64,000 bases of DNA from Planococcus citreus (GTDB lineage Bacteria; Bacillota; Bacilli; Bacillales_A; Planococcaceae): contig NZ_RCCP01000001.1 of assembly GCF_003664125.1 (NCBI RefSeq), positions 434,001 to 498,000 of the forward strand, read 5' to 3'. The notes under the pieces were generated by a model. The model did not search any database and was not told the DNA's origin. It saw only the letters and a program-made list of their open reading frames with translations. The position numbers and the translations under genes were made by a program. Below are positions 45,367 to 55,700 of this stretch, in pieces. Positions within the stretch are counted from its first letter, which is position 1, and the number at the start of each line of letters is the position of its first letter.

Positions 45367-46179
45367 ATGAAACAACATTTAATCGTACTCGACTTGGACG
45401 GAACATTATTGACCGACCAAAAAGTCATTTCACCTAAAACCAAGTCCATTTTGAATCAAGCCCAGCAAGCAGGCCACCAGGTCATGATCGCTACGGGGCG
45501 TCCATACCGCGCAAGTGAAATCTATTACCGCGAACTCGGCCTCAACACGCCGATTGTCAATTTCAATGGAGCTTTTGTCCATCACCCGAACAACGAACGC
45601 TGGGGGCTGCACCATACGCCGATCGGCTTGGATGTCGTACACGAAGTCGTCGAATCGATGCACGATTTCGATTTCCACAACATCGTCGCGGAAGTATTGG
45701 ATGATGTCTATGTCCACCACCACGATGAGAAACTGATGGATATCTTCAGTTTTGGTGACCCAAGCATCACGACGGGGGATTTGCGCAATTATTTAAAAAC
45801 CGATCCGACGTCGATGCTCATCCATGCACCATACGAAAAAGTCCATGCCATTCACGACCACCTATCGGAAGTGCATGCGGAAGTCATTGACCATCGCCGC
45901 TGGGGCGCACCTTGGCACGTCATTGAAATTGTCCGCTCGGGCATGAACAAAGCTGTCGGTATCGATCGCGTCTCAAAATCACTGGGCATCGCGAAAGAGC
46001 ATATCATCGCATTCGGTGATGAAGACAACGATCTGGAAATGCTGGACTTTGCAGGAGTTGGGGTTGCGATGGGCAATGCCATTGCACCGTTGAAGAACAT
46101 CGCCAACGAAATCACCTTGACCAATAACGAAGACGGCATCGCTGAATTGCTGATGGACCGTTTGAAACTGAAACTCTAA
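45367..46179 (+). CDS. yitU: Cof-type HAD hydrolase YitU
   Basis: 270 residues. HAD motifs I DLDGTLL, II IATGRP, III lysine before GIDRVSKSLGI, IV GDEDNDLEML; a C2B cap. Phosphatase of the Cof subfamily, likely on phosphosugar or FMN-like substrates. Preceded by a GGGAG site; 13 bp before the DegV gene. Confidence 0.9.
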   Translation: MKQHLIVLDLDGTLLTDQKVISPKTKSILNQAQQAGHQVMIATGRPYRASEIYYRELGLNTPIVNFNGAFVHHPNNERWGLHHTPIGLDVVHEVVESMHDFDFHNIVAEVLDDVYVHHHDEKLMDIFSFGDPSITTGDLRNYLKTDPTSMLIHAPYEKVHAIHDHLSEVHAEVIDHRRWGAPWHVIEIVRSGMNKAVGIDRVSKSLGIAKEHIIAFGDEDNDLEMLDFAGVGVAMGNAIAPLKNIANEITLTNNEDGIAELLMDRLKLKL

Positions 46180-46192
46180 AGGAGGAAGATCC

Positions 46193-47044
46193 ATGAGATT
46201 ATTTGCAGATAGCGCATCTGATTTACCGAAAGCTTTTTTTGAACAGGAACAGGTCGTCCTGTTCCCTTTGCGCGTCCATATCGGAGACGCTGAGTACGAA
46301 GACATCCGGACCATCGATTCCATGAAAGTCTATGATGCCATCCGCTCCGGCGTCCATCCGAAAACATCTCAAGCGTCTCCGGAAGAAATGCTCAAGGCAT
46401 TCGAACAATTGGCAAAAGACAAAGAAGCTGGATTCTACATCGCCTTTTCCTCGGAATTGTCCGGTACCTATGCCACAGCCGTCATGGTGGCAGATCAAGT
46501 GCGCGAAGAATACCCGGATTTGGACTTAACGATCGTCGATTCCAAAGCGGCTTCACTCGGCTACGGGCTGCTCGTTAAAGAAGCCGTGAAATTGCGCAAT
46601 GCCGGTGAAAACCACGATGCGATCATCCAAAAAGTGCGTTTCAAGGCCGATCATCTCGAAAGCCTGTTCACGGTTGAAGATCTGGATTACATGGCGAAAG
46701 GCGGCCGTATTTCAAAAGGCAGTGCATTCGTCGGCGGCTTATTGAATATTAAGCCTTTGCTTCATGTCGAAGACGGCAAACTCGTTCCGATCGAAAAATT
46801 GCGCGGCCGTAAAAAAGTCATCAAGCGGATGATCGAACTGATGAAAGAACGCGGCAGCAATTTGGACCAGCAAGTGATGGCCATCAGCCATGCCGATGAC
46901 CTGGAGTTTGCCAACGCGTTGAAAGGCGAAATCGAAACTGCCTACAACCCGAAAGAAATCGAAATCCACATGGTCGGTTCCGTGATCGGCGCCCATACAG
47001 GACCTGGCACGCTCGCCTTGTTCTTCTTTAATAAAACCGATTGA
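46193..47044 (+). CDS. DegV family fatty-acid-binding protein
   Basis: 283 residues. Starts RLFADSASDLPKAF, typical for DegV; TSQASPEEM and SELSGTYATA bind the fatty acid head group and GSVIGAHTGPGTLALFF near the C-terminus. FakB-type proteins present fatty acids to the kinase FakA; whether this one does is unknown. GGAGGA ribosome site. 14 bp upstream of the CoA-disulfide reductase. Confidence 0.9.
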   Translation: MRLFADSASDLPKAFFEQEQVVLFPLRVHIGDAEYEDIRTIDSMKVYDAIRSGVHPKTSQASPEEMLKAFEQLAKDKEAGFYIAFSSELSGTYATAVMVADQVREEYPDLDLTIVDSKAASLGYGLLVKEAVKLRNAGENHDAIIQKVRFKADHLESLFTVEDLDYMAKGGRISKGSAFVGGLLNIKPLLHVEDGKLVPIEKLRGRKKVIKRMIELMKERGSNLDQQVMAISHADDLEFANALKGEIETAYNPKEIEIHMVGSVIGAHTGPGTLALFFFNKTD

Positions 47045-47058
47045 GGAGTGGACTATTG

Positions 47059-48390
47059 ATGAAAAAAGTGATTATAGTCGGCGCGGTAGGCGGCGGTGCA
47101 ACTGCAGCGGGCCAACTCCGTTTCTATGATAAGGAAATGAGCATCACGGTATACGACAGGGATTCGACAATGTCCTATGCTGCTTGCGGAACGCCGTATG
47201 TAATTGGCGAGGTCATTGAAGATGAGACTTCGATCCTGATGGCCGACCCGGAACAGTTCCAGCAAAAACGCAATATCGATGTCAAGCTCGAACACGAAGT
47301 CGTGGAAATTCTCCGGCCGGAGAAAAAAATTCGCGTCCGCAACTTAAAGACTGGCGATGAATTCCACGATTCCTATGACGCATTGATTTTGTCTCCGGGC
47401 GGCAGCGCCATCATGCCGGATATTGAAGGCTTACAGAAGAGCCATTTATTTACGCTGCGCAGCTACGGTGATATGCAAGCCATCCATTCCTATATCCAAA
47501 GCGAGAAGCCTTCCCATTGCGTCGTTTCAGGGGCCGGGTTCATCGGGCTTGAAATGGCGGAGAACCTTAAGCATCTCGGCCTGGAAGTCGATATCGTCCA
47601 TAAGTCGAGCGCCATCCTATCGATTTTGGATGAGGACCTGTCGCAGCTCCTGCATGCGGAACTGGAGAAAAATGGCGTACAAGTCCATACCGAAACCGTC
47701 ATCGAAAAGATTGATGATCGAAACGTCCATTTATCCAATGGAAAAAGTCTGGAAACCGATTTTGTCATCATGAGCATCGGCTTGAAACCGAATACCGAAC
47801 TCGCTGAAACCGCCGGACTTAGCATTGGTGAAACCGGAGGAATCCGGACCAATGACTTCATGCAGACCGACGATGAATCAATCTACGCCATTGGAGACGC
47901 GTCGGAGAATTTCGATTTTATTACAGGAGACCCAAAACGCGTCCCGCTCGCTTGGCCTGCGCACCGCCAGGCTTTTCTCGTCGCGCAGCATATTACCGGC
48001 AACCCGATTGCGAAAAAAGGGCTGCTCGGCACTTCCGCATTGAAAGTTTTCAGCTTGGATGCGGCGATGACTGGACTGACAGAAACAGCAATCAAAGAAA
48101 AAGGGCTTACCGCCAAAACGGTCAGCCATACCGGAAACTCGAACGCGGGCTATTACCCGGATCACGAAAAACTGACCTTAAAAGTCCATTATAACCCTGA
48201 AACCAGACAGATTTTGGGTGCACAATGTGTCGGAGGCAAAGGAGTCGATAAGCGCATCGATGTAATAGCGACCGCGATTTATGGAGGATTGACCGTCGAT
48301 GATTTGCAGGCGCTCGAACTGTGCTATGCTCCCCCATTCTCTTCGCCAAAAGACCCTGTCAACATGATTGGCTATAAAGCATTCGACTGA
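47059..48390 (+). CDS. CoA-disulfide reductase (FAD/NAD(P)H)
   Basis: 443 residues. FAD-binding VGAVGGGATAA at the N-terminus, single redox Cys at SYAACGTPYVIGE (C43), second nucleotide fold with GAGFIGLEMAENL, and YAIGDASENFDF. Reduces CoA disulfide or a related low-molecular-weight disulfide in the cytoplasm; CoA-disulfide reductases keep CoA thiols reduced in Firmicutes that lack glutathione. ATG 47059 with GAGGAG; the upstream TTG overlapping the DegV stop is not used. Last gene of yitU-degV-cdr. Confidence 0.88.
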   Translation: MKKVIIVGAVGGGATAAGQLRFYDKEMSITVYDRDSTMSYAACGTPYVIGEVIEDETSILMADPEQFQQKRNIDVKLEHEVVEILRPEKKIRVRNLKTGDEFHDSYDALILSPGGSAIMPDIEGLQKSHLFTLRSYGDMQAIHSYIQSEKPSHCVVSGAGFIGLEMAENLKHLGLEVDIVHKSSAILSILDEDLSQLLHAELEKNGVQVHTETVIEKIDDRNVHLSNGKSLETDFVIMSIGLKPNTELAETAGLSIGETGGIRTNDFMQTDDESIYAIGDASENFDFITGDPKRVPLAWPAHRQAFLVAQHITGNPIAKKGLLGTSALKVFSLDAAMTGLTETAIKEKGLTAKTVSHTGNSNAGYYPDHEKLTLKVHYNPETRQILGAQCVGGKGVDKRIDVIATAIYGGLTVDDLQALELCYAPPFSSPKDPVNMIGYKAFD

Positions 48391-48400
48391 CTTTTCATTG

Positions 48401-48427
48401 AAAGCGCCTGGAAACGGGCGCTTTTTT
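48401..48427 (+). terminator. Terminator of the CoA-disulfide reductase transcript
   Basis: AAAGCGCC/GGCGCTTT, 8-nt loop, six T's. Confidence 0.85.
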
Positions 48428-48429
48428 CA

Positions 48430-48473
48430 CGCAAAAAAGCTGTGAACAGGTTGTTACCTGTTCACAGCTTTTT
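48430..48473 (-). terminator. Terminator of the GH13-like gene
   Basis: AAGCTGTGAACAGGT/ACCTGTTCACAGCTT, 15-bp stem, TGTT loop; overlaps the stop codon, T run on the minus strand. Confidence 0.9.
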
Positions 48474-49926
48474 AATTATTTATTTTGTTTGCTGCTTCAT
48501 CAGCTTTCCGCTGCTTGCCCTTTTTCCAGACAATCCATAAAAAGCCCATGAAAATCAAGTACATTAGCCCAAGCGTAACGATATACGCCGTATTCAGCCC
48601 TCGTTTTTCAGTAATATGGTAGGTTTCTACCAATTCGCGGTCCAAGGTGAGGCGGTACTGCCCGTCTTCATCTGGACGGACGATATCGCTTTCGAACAGC
48701 CCTCGAAGTTCCATTTCTTCACCAACGACCTCTGGCGCCAAACTCAAACTTTTCGTTTCAGAAGAGTTATTAATGGCAATGACCCACGACTCTTCTTCAT
48801 TTGAACGCTTATACACCATCCAGCCCTCTTCTTCATGAAGCAGTTCCAATTCACCTGTACGCAATGCTTCAGATGAATTGCGCAATGAATTTAGATTGGT
48901 GATGTAGTCGATCAATTCCTTTTCGACCGCCATGTCCAAAATTTGGTGCGATTCCGGCAACGCTTCGCCGTTCATCGCTGTTTCAGAGCCATATTGGACG
49001 ACCGGAATGCCCGGCATCGTCAATAATTGCGCAAATAGCATGCGCCAGCGTGTCGGCGGGTAGCCTCTTGACTCAACAATGTCCGATGTAAAGCGTGAAC
49101 CGTCGAGTGAATCGACACGGATCAATTTGCCTTCTGCTTGCTGCATTAATTCAGGGATATCGGCCAAAGATTGGTCAAAATTGCGATAGCTGTCGCGAAG
49201 CGTCTGTTCTACCCCTTCTTGCACGACCGCATCAAATCCAGCCTGGTTCTCCATTTCTGCATCTGCCAGCACGTAAAACCCTTCTTGCTGCTTCATGGCT
49301 GTGGAGAAGTTTTCGACGAATGCCGGGTCCAGTTCCTCTGAATCCTGCAGGCGGACTCCGTCTATCCCGTATGTATCACGGAAATCGCTGAACATTTCGA
49401 TCAAGGCTTGTTGGACTTCTTCATTACCTGTATCGAGCGAGAGCGTCTGGTCACCGTTTTCAGTAAACCAATCAGGATTTTCCTCTGCCCACATATGATC
49501 CACGCTCACTTCTTGCGTCGGCAAATCGACAATGACTTTCATGTCCCCTTCATGCACTTCGTCGACGAGCGACTGGAATTCTTCCGCCGTCCCGAAATGG
49601 CGTTCCAACTGGCTGTAGTCCAGCACTTGCCGCCCATCGTAGCTTGCGGTCTGGAAGACTGGCCCAACTGACAGCACCGTAAAGCCCATATCCCGGACGT
49701 GCGCTAGTTCGCTTTCCATCCCTGAGAAATCACCGCCGCTGAACGATGCCGGGTCGGTGGAATCCACTTCATAATCGTTTTGGATCTGTTTATTGAAATA
49801 GCGGTCTACGAGCACGTCGTAGATGCTTTCGTCTTCGATTGTGCGGGTTTCTTCAGCTGCCACCATAGATGTTGACGGCAATAGCAATGCTGCTGCCAAC
49901 GCCCAAATCATAGTTTTTCTCTTCAA
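48472..49926 (-). CDS. Membrane-anchored GH13 (alpha-amylase-like) protein with degenerate catalytic motifs
   Basis: 484 residues: signal peptide (cleavage about AAE, residue 25), GH13 barrel (about 30-370), a beta domain C (about 375-435), and a C-terminal membrane helix (TAYIVTLGLMYLIFMGFLWIVW) with a basic tail. The barrel shape is clear (DVLVDRYFN, GFTVLSVGPVFQTASYDGR, PGIPVVQYGSE), but the four catalytic motifs have changed: DLPTQE where DxxxNH is expected, GVRLQ where GxRxD is expected (nucleophile Asp is Q194), LAD where GE is expected (D222), and SLD where NHD is expected (only D275 kept). Probably binds sugar rather than cleaving alpha-glucans. Monocistronic with a GGAGG-type start. 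Confidence 0.85.
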   Translation of the reverse strand: MKRKTMIWALAAALLLPSTSMVAAEETRTIEDESIYDVLVDRYFNKQIQNDYEVDSTDPASFSGGDFSGMESELAHVRDMGFTVLSVGPVFQTASYDGRQVLDYSQLERHFGTAEEFQSLVDEVHEGDMKVIVDLPTQEVSVDHMWAEENPDWFTENGDQTLSLDTGNEEVQQALIEMFSDFRDTYGIDGVRLQDSEELDPAFVENFSTAMKQQEGFYVLADAEMENQAGFDAVVQEGVEQTLRDSYRNFDQSLADIPELMQQAEGKLIRVDSLDGSRFTSDIVESRGYPPTRWRMLFAQLLTMPGIPVVQYGSETAMNGEALPESHQILDMAVEKELIDYITNLNSLRNSSEALRTGELELLHEEEGWMVYKRSNEEESWVIAINNSSETKSLSLAPEVVGEEMELRGLFESDIVRPDEDGQYRLTLDRELVETYHITEKRGLNTAYIVTLGLMYLIFMGFLWIVWKKGKQRKADEAANKINN

Positions 49927-50102
49927 TTCCGTACTCCTCCTTCAATGAGGCCAAGATGATGCTCACCCGGTCTATTTTATCAAACTCACTTGTTTGCCGC
50001 CATGTCATCTTGGTGAAAGCGCGGCTGTTTATGTCTAGTTTCGTCCAAACTGTGAAATCCCTATGAGGAATGGCCCGATTTTTCCTATTTCGATGACAAT
50101 AC

Positions 50103-50152
50103 AAAAAAACTGCACGTCTCTTGTCAGTAAAAACCAACAAGGAACGTGCAGC
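50103..50152 (-). terminator. Terminator of yisL
   Basis: CTGCACGT/ACGTGCAG with an inner CTTGT/ACAAG, T run on the minus strand. Confidence 0.8.
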
Positions 50153-50176
50153 TTTCTATTTGATGGAACGGCCGTT

Positions 50177-50551
50177 TTAAGCTAAGAAGTTAAAGCCGAG
50201 CGGCAATTTGAAGCCGAGGAACAAAGTCACGAGCAAGAATACTGCAAACAATGCCCAGAACAAGGTTACAGGCTTTTGTTTCTTGCCACGCACAAGCACC
50301 ATTTCCATCATGCCGATGGTCAATAGCCCGAATAGGAATTTCAAGCCGTAAAGCATGGCATCGTATGACGAATGCTCAATGAACAATGTCAGCCCGGTAA
50401 TGATGATCAAAACGTAGATCAGTCTCGTGATCATGTGGACGATTTTGCGCCCCTTGCTGTCGCGGTGCATAAATGCAGCCACGAGGAAAAGCACGATGCC
50501 TACTACCCACATGGTAATGTGTAGATGTGTTGTATCAGTTAAAAATCCCAA
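50177..50551 (-). CDS. yisL: DUF1516/UPF0344 membrane protein YisL
   Basis: 124 residues with four hydrophobic segments (about 10-26, 43-60, 66-84, 95-118). LHITMWVVGIVLF and KFLFGLLTIGMMEMVLVRGKK identify the YisL family. Function unknown. Upstream neighbour is yisK, as in B. subtilis. GTGAGC-type ribosome site. Confidence 0.87.
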   Translation of the reverse strand: MGFLTDTTHLHITMWVVGIVLFLVAAFMHRDSKGRKIVHMITRLIYVLIIITGLTLFIEHSSYDAMLYGLKFLFGLLTIGMMEMVLVRGKKQKPVTLFWALFAVFLLVTLFLGFKLPLGFNFLA

Positions 50552-50619
50552 AAGCTCACCTCATTTAATATAGTCCCCTCAAGTTTACCACATGCAGGAC
50601 AATTGGAAGTGATTGTTCC

Positions 50620-51519
50620 TTATGACAAATGTGTGACGAGTGTGCCGATTGACTGGATGGAAACTTTGATCGTATCGCCCGCTTTCAAGAACTTCGGCGG
50701 ATTGAATCCTTTGCCGACGCCAGCCGGGGTTCCGGTCAAGATGACATCGCCCGGTTCAAGTGCCACCGATTTGGAAATCTCTGCGATTAACTCATCCACA
50801 CGGCGGATCATGTTTTCCGTATTGCCATTTTGGCGTACTTCGTCGTTCACTTTCGTCACAAGGGACAGGTTCTGAGATTGCGGGATCTCATCCTTAGTTA
50901 CCAAATATGGTCCCATCGGGCAAGAGCCTGGCAAGCTTTTCCCAAGGAAATATTGCTGGTGTTTTTCCTGAAGATCGCGCGCTGTCAAGTCGAGCGCGAT
51001 AGTATACCCGAATACATGATCGTAAGCCAGCTGTTTCGGGATTTTATGTCCTGCTTTGCCGATAACGACAGCTAGTTCACCTTCGTAGTCATACGAATCG
51101 GTGATATCTGCATGCACAGGGACTGTTTCTTCATCAGCAGCGACCGTATTCGGCGCTTTCGTGAAAACGACCATATCCGTTGGTGCCTGCCCGCCCATTT
51201 CTTCTGCATGATCAGCGTAGTTCTTCCCGATGCAGATAAAGTTTTTCGGAGGTCTCGGGACAGGCGCCTGCCATTCGATTTCCGAAAAAGAGTGTTTGAA
51301 TTGCTCAGGGGTTTCCGATTGGACAGCCGCCTCCGTCAATTTGCGGATCTGTTCCACAAACTCCATTCCTTGCGACACTCCATCAATCAGCTTTTCCGGA
51401 AATTCCGGCAGTACTTCCAGCTGCTCCTGGATGGCGAGGACATCCCACACGGCTTCTTCTTTTTTTACCTTTGGTCCAAAACGTTCTTCTCCTTGAAAGC
51501 GAAACGATAGAAGTTTCAT
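50620..51519 (-). CDS. yisK: Fumarylacetoacetate hydrolase family protein YisK
   Basis: 299 residues. FAH fold: FICIGKNYADHAEEMG, YDYEGELAVVIGKAG (metal ligands E/E/D), FGYTIALDLTARDLQ, GDVILTGTPAGVGKG. The B. subtilis protein decarboxylates oxaloacetate and also affects cell shape; the close fit suggests the same. ATG 51519 preceded by AAGGAGTG. Confidence 0.9.
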   Translation of the reverse strand: MKLLSFRFQGEERFGPKVKKEEAVWDVLAIQEQLEVLPEFPEKLIDGVSQGMEFVEQIRKLTEAAVQSETPEQFKHSFSEIEWQAPVPRPPKNFICIGKNYADHAEEMGGQAPTDMVVFTKAPNTVAADEETVPVHADITDSYDYEGELAVVIGKAGHKIPKQLAYDHVFGYTIALDLTARDLQEKHQQYFLGKSLPGSCPMGPYLVTKDEIPQSQNLSLVTKVNDEVRQNGNTENMIRRVDELIAEISKSVALEPGDVILTGTPAGVGKGFNPPKFLKAGDTIKVSIQSIGTLVTHLS

Positions 51520-51562
51520 TCGTCAAACACTCCTTTTCTGTGATTGCATTCATTATACACAT

Positions 51563-52744
51563 TCAGCGTTTTGAATTGTTGCTTTTTTCAAAATTATTTC
51601 CGTACGTCCAGCGCCGCCAGATCATTTCGATCGGCCCCCGTTTGAATTTACTGAACCACAGTTCCGCAAAGATCAATTGGACAACGAATATACCGACAGC
51701 GATCAAAGTCCCCGTCAACAGATCCACTTGGCCGTATAAGCCCAGGCCAAAGGAATAGAAGATGGTCGTTGCGATGATCGATTGCGTGATGTAGATCGTC
51801 ATCGACATCCTGCCCGCTTTGATTAGCGGTGATAAAGCCTTCATGAAATTCAGATTCAGCGACAATAGGGCAATGATTCCGGCATAACCGATCGAAACAA
51901 GCGGCCCGCCGAACATCTCTTGGACATACTGATAGGCATAATTCTTATCGAAGAGGTACGGAGTCGATTTCAACAGCAGCCCTGCCATAAGCGAGCCTGC
52001 AGCAAGCACGAGCCAAACTTTTTTCTTGGCAGCTACTTGTTCGATCATCCGCCATTTCGCCGCTGCCGCCCCGATCATCATGAGTGGCAGAATGGTGACG
52101 GTAAAGATGATAAAGCTAAATGGATTATTGACATAATACCAATCCGTTAAACGCCGGCTGAATATTTCAGCGAAATTGCCTGATTGATAGGCAGCTACCG
52201 ATTGTTCAGCTTCCTGATACCCGATGTAAATATTCGGGTCGACCGTGACCGCCAAAAACATGATGACGGTAAACATCAGATGCGGCAGCGTATAAAGCAA
52301 TACCCCAAGTCCAAGAAGCCAAGCGGGCGGAAGCCGCAGCATCCCGATCAATAATAAGCCCATGAGCGCATAAGTGATCAAAATATCCCCATACCAGATT
52401 AAAAAGGCATGGACGATCCCGAATGCCAGCAAAATCAATAGACGCTTGACGGCAACTGGCATAAACGGCTGCCCATAATCTTGGGCGCGCAAAAATTGCA
52501 TCATCAGCCCATAGCCGAACAGCATCGAGAATAACGGATAAAAACTTGCCTGAACGAAAATGTCCAAGCCGGTGAAAATGGTTTGATCCATATTTCCGCT
52601 GAACCATTTATACGGATCGATATAACTTAAAGGCGTGTGGAAGGCCAGCATATTGATGAGCAGGATTCCGAATAACGAAAATCCCCTCATCAAATCGATG
52701 GCGTCCACCCGTTCACGTAAAGAGATCGGCTGTAATTTCAACAT
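51563..52744 (-). CDS. DUF418 membrane protein
   Basis: 393 residues, about ten hydrophobic segments. RVDAIDLMRGFSLFGILLINM opens a DUF418/HGSNAT-like acyltransferase-type membrane domain, and the C-terminus (GPIEMIWRRWTYGNNFEKS) is the DUF418 ending. Function not known. ATG 52744 is only 3 nt from AGGAGG; TTG 52741 has the better spacing. Starts 7 bp after the addA stop, so it probably rides on the addBA transcript. Confidence 0.8.
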   Translation of the reverse strand: MLKLQPISLRERVDAIDLMRGFSLFGILLINMLAFHTPLSYIDPYKWFSGNMDQTIFTGLDIFVQASFYPLFSMLFGYGLMMQFLRAQDYGQPFMPVAVKRLLILLAFGIVHAFLIWYGDILITYALMGLLLIGMLRLPPAWLLGLGVLLYTLPHLMFTVIMFLAVTVDPNIYIGYQEAEQSVAAYQSGNFAEIFSRRLTDWYYVNNPFSFIIFTVTILPLMMIGAAAAKWRMIEQVAAKKKVWLVLAAGSLMAGLLLKSTPYLFDKNYAYQYVQEMFGGPLVSIGYAGIIALLSLNLNFMKALSPLIKAGRMSMTIYITQSIIATTIFYSFGLGLYGQVDLLTGTLIAVGIFVVQLIFAELWFSKFKRGPIEMIWRRWTYGNNFEKSNNSKR

Positions 52745-52751
52745 AATCCTC

Positions 52752-55700
52752 CTAGACTTCCACTTCTTCATTTGTAGAGAACAAATACAAGACACGCTGT
52801 TTTATCGCAATGCGCAAAATCGCTTCCACCGCTTCTTGGTACACTGATAATTGGATCGAGTAGCGCTCTTTCATGGCCGATTGGACATTGCCCATACCGC
52901 GCGTTTGGTCGGTTTTATAATCGAGCAAGATCCATTCCCCGTCTTCCTTGAACAGGCAATCGACGATCCCTTGGACGATTTGATGGTCGCCATCTTCATC
53001 AGCGCGTGCATACGTAAAAGGGACTTCCCGTCTGACATCCTCGGCGTTCATCAGGCGCTGTGCAATCGTACTGTGGAAAAACGCTTCAACTTGCTCAGCT
53101 TTGACAGCCTGCGCTTCTTCCTTCGTAAGAATTTCACGTCCTGTCAACTCGTCGAGAAATTGCCGGATCTCCTCCACATCCATCTGCCGCTCAAGCGGCA
53201 AATGCTGCATGACGGTGTGGACTGCCGTACCGATATCTGCAGCTGACAGTTTGCGATCCATCAGGAAATCCGGGCGATGCGGTGCTTTCTTTTGCGCTTT
53301 CGGCTGATAATTCTGGATGAATGATTCCGGCTCATCCGAACGCTGCAATAACTGCAGCCTCTTCATTTCCGTCACCGATTGCTTGGAACGTTTTTCGACA
53401 GCTGCCTGATGGGGATAAGCGAAGTCGAATCGGCTGTGGATCAATGCGGCATCCGCTTCGGCTTCCGGCCGGTCTTGTTGCGCTTCGAGCAAAGGCTGCG
53501 GCTCTTCCAAGGAAGCGGTCTCGACAATGTCGATGTGGAAGCGCGAATGATGATCGAGCACTTCACCGCCTACATGCAGCTCTTCGGCATCGGGATGCCT
53601 AGACACAGCGGGGCCGATCCAATCCAAATAGGATTTTGCACGCGAACGTTTAAAATCAGGCAACAGCACATCGCCCGAGGAAGTTTTCCACTTCTCGAGT
53701 AAACGGTCAATGTCTTTTACCGAAGCGGTCAAGTAGAGCTTTTCTTTCGCACGGGTCATGGCCACATACAACACCCGCATTTCTTCAGCCTTCATCTGCA
53801 ATTGTTTCATCTCTTTAACGGCAAGATAAGGCAATGAAGTGTATTCGATGCGTGTATCGGGATTGACGGCCTTGACCGCTAGGCCATATTGCTGGTCGAA
53901 TAAATACGGTTTGTGGAAATCCATTTCATTGAACGGCCTTCCTGTCCCAGCGAAAAAGACGACCGGAAATTCCAAGCCTTTCGATTTATGGACGGTCATG
54001 AGCCGTACGACATTTTCCTTTTCGCTCAATGATTTTGCCGTCCCAAGATCATCCCCGCGCTCCCGCATGCGGTCAATAAAGCGCAGGAACCGGAACAATC
54101 CGCGAAAAGCGGTTTTTTCGTATTCGAGCGCACGGTCATGAAGGGCGCGCAGATTCGCTTGGCGCTGCTTGCCGTTCGACATGGCACCCGCCATTTCGTA
54201 GTAATTCGTATCCAGGTAGACTTTCCAAATCAACTCCGACAACGAGCCCCTGCGCGCCAAATCCCGCCAAATACGGAGGCTGTTCGTGAAACGGGCCAGC
54301 TTAATACGAGTCGCTTCATCCATTGTGCCGATGCGGATAAACGCTTTCAATGCATCATAAAAAGTTCCTTTTGCATCGGCAAGACGGATCGCTGCCAACT
54401 CATTTTCCTGTAGGCCGAAAAACGGCGCGCGCAACACGGCGGCAAGCGGAATATCCTGGTACGGGTTATCGATGACGCGCAATGTATTGAGCATTATCAT
54501 CACTTCAAGAGCATCGAAATACCCCCCGCTCAACTCTGCGTAAAGAGGGACGCCAGCCATTTTGAATTCGTCGGAAAAGTCACCCGACCAAGTCATCGAA
54601 CGCATCAAAACGACAATGTCGCGGTATTCAAGCGGGCGCTCTTTTCCGTTCCATGGATCGTGCACGAGCGTTCCCGCATCCATCATATGGCGGATCTTTT
54701 GCGCAATCCAGCGTGCTTCCCATTGCGACTTGTCCATATCGACAGTTATTTCTTCCCCTTCTTCTGTTTCCGGTTCATGGATAAGCGTCAAGTGAATCGG
54801 CACATCTTCTTCTGGATAGGGCGCTTTCGGCTTCAATGCCGCATCTTCATCGTAACTGATTTCACCGACGCGCTCGCCCATAATTTGCGAAAAGATGTAA
54901 TTGGTGCCATCGAGCACTTCTTTGCGGCTCCTGAAATTGGCGTTCAAATCGATTCGCAGGCCCGTCTCGTCCGCTTCCCTGCTAAAGCGGGAATACTTGC
55001 CCAAGAACAACATCGGCTCCGCCAAACGGAAACGGTAGATGGACTGTTTAACATCGCCTACCATGAATAAATTGCCATCTTGTTCCGATCCGGACTTCAC
55101 AAGGCTGAGTATCGTTTCCTGCAGCATATTCGTATCTTGGTATTCATCAACCAAAACTTCTTTGAAGCGTGTGCGGTAATCCTGAGCGATCGCAGAAGGT
55201 TCTCCCCCATCGCTCAGGATTTCCAGCGCGTAATGCTCCAAATCCGAGAAATCGACCAAACCGCGATCGATTTTAAGAGCCTTGTATTCTTCCGCAAAAC
55301 GCTTCGTCAAATCGACCAATGTCCGCATAAGCGGTGCCATTTCGCGCATTTCCGCAAGCAGGCGCTCAGGGGCGCGGGTGAAATACCCCTCTTTTACATC
55401 ATTGAACAGTTTTTTCGCTTCATTTCTCCGTGCTTTCGCTTCTTCCGCCAACTGCGGGTCGCAGGAATCCTTTTTCACAGACGCCAAGCGCTCCCATTTA
55501 ATGTTCCGGGCATAAGCATGAAGCGATGCCCAAGATTCATCCAGTGCGTCGATTGCGGCGCGGATCAGCGTAGCATCCATCCGGAAATTCTCTTCCAATA
55601 CGGCAGGGCCGTCCGGACGGGTGGCTATCTCCCAACCTTCATCAAGTAAATTAAGCGCTGCTTCGAAACTATGACGTATCGTCATTTTCAAGTCTTCCAT

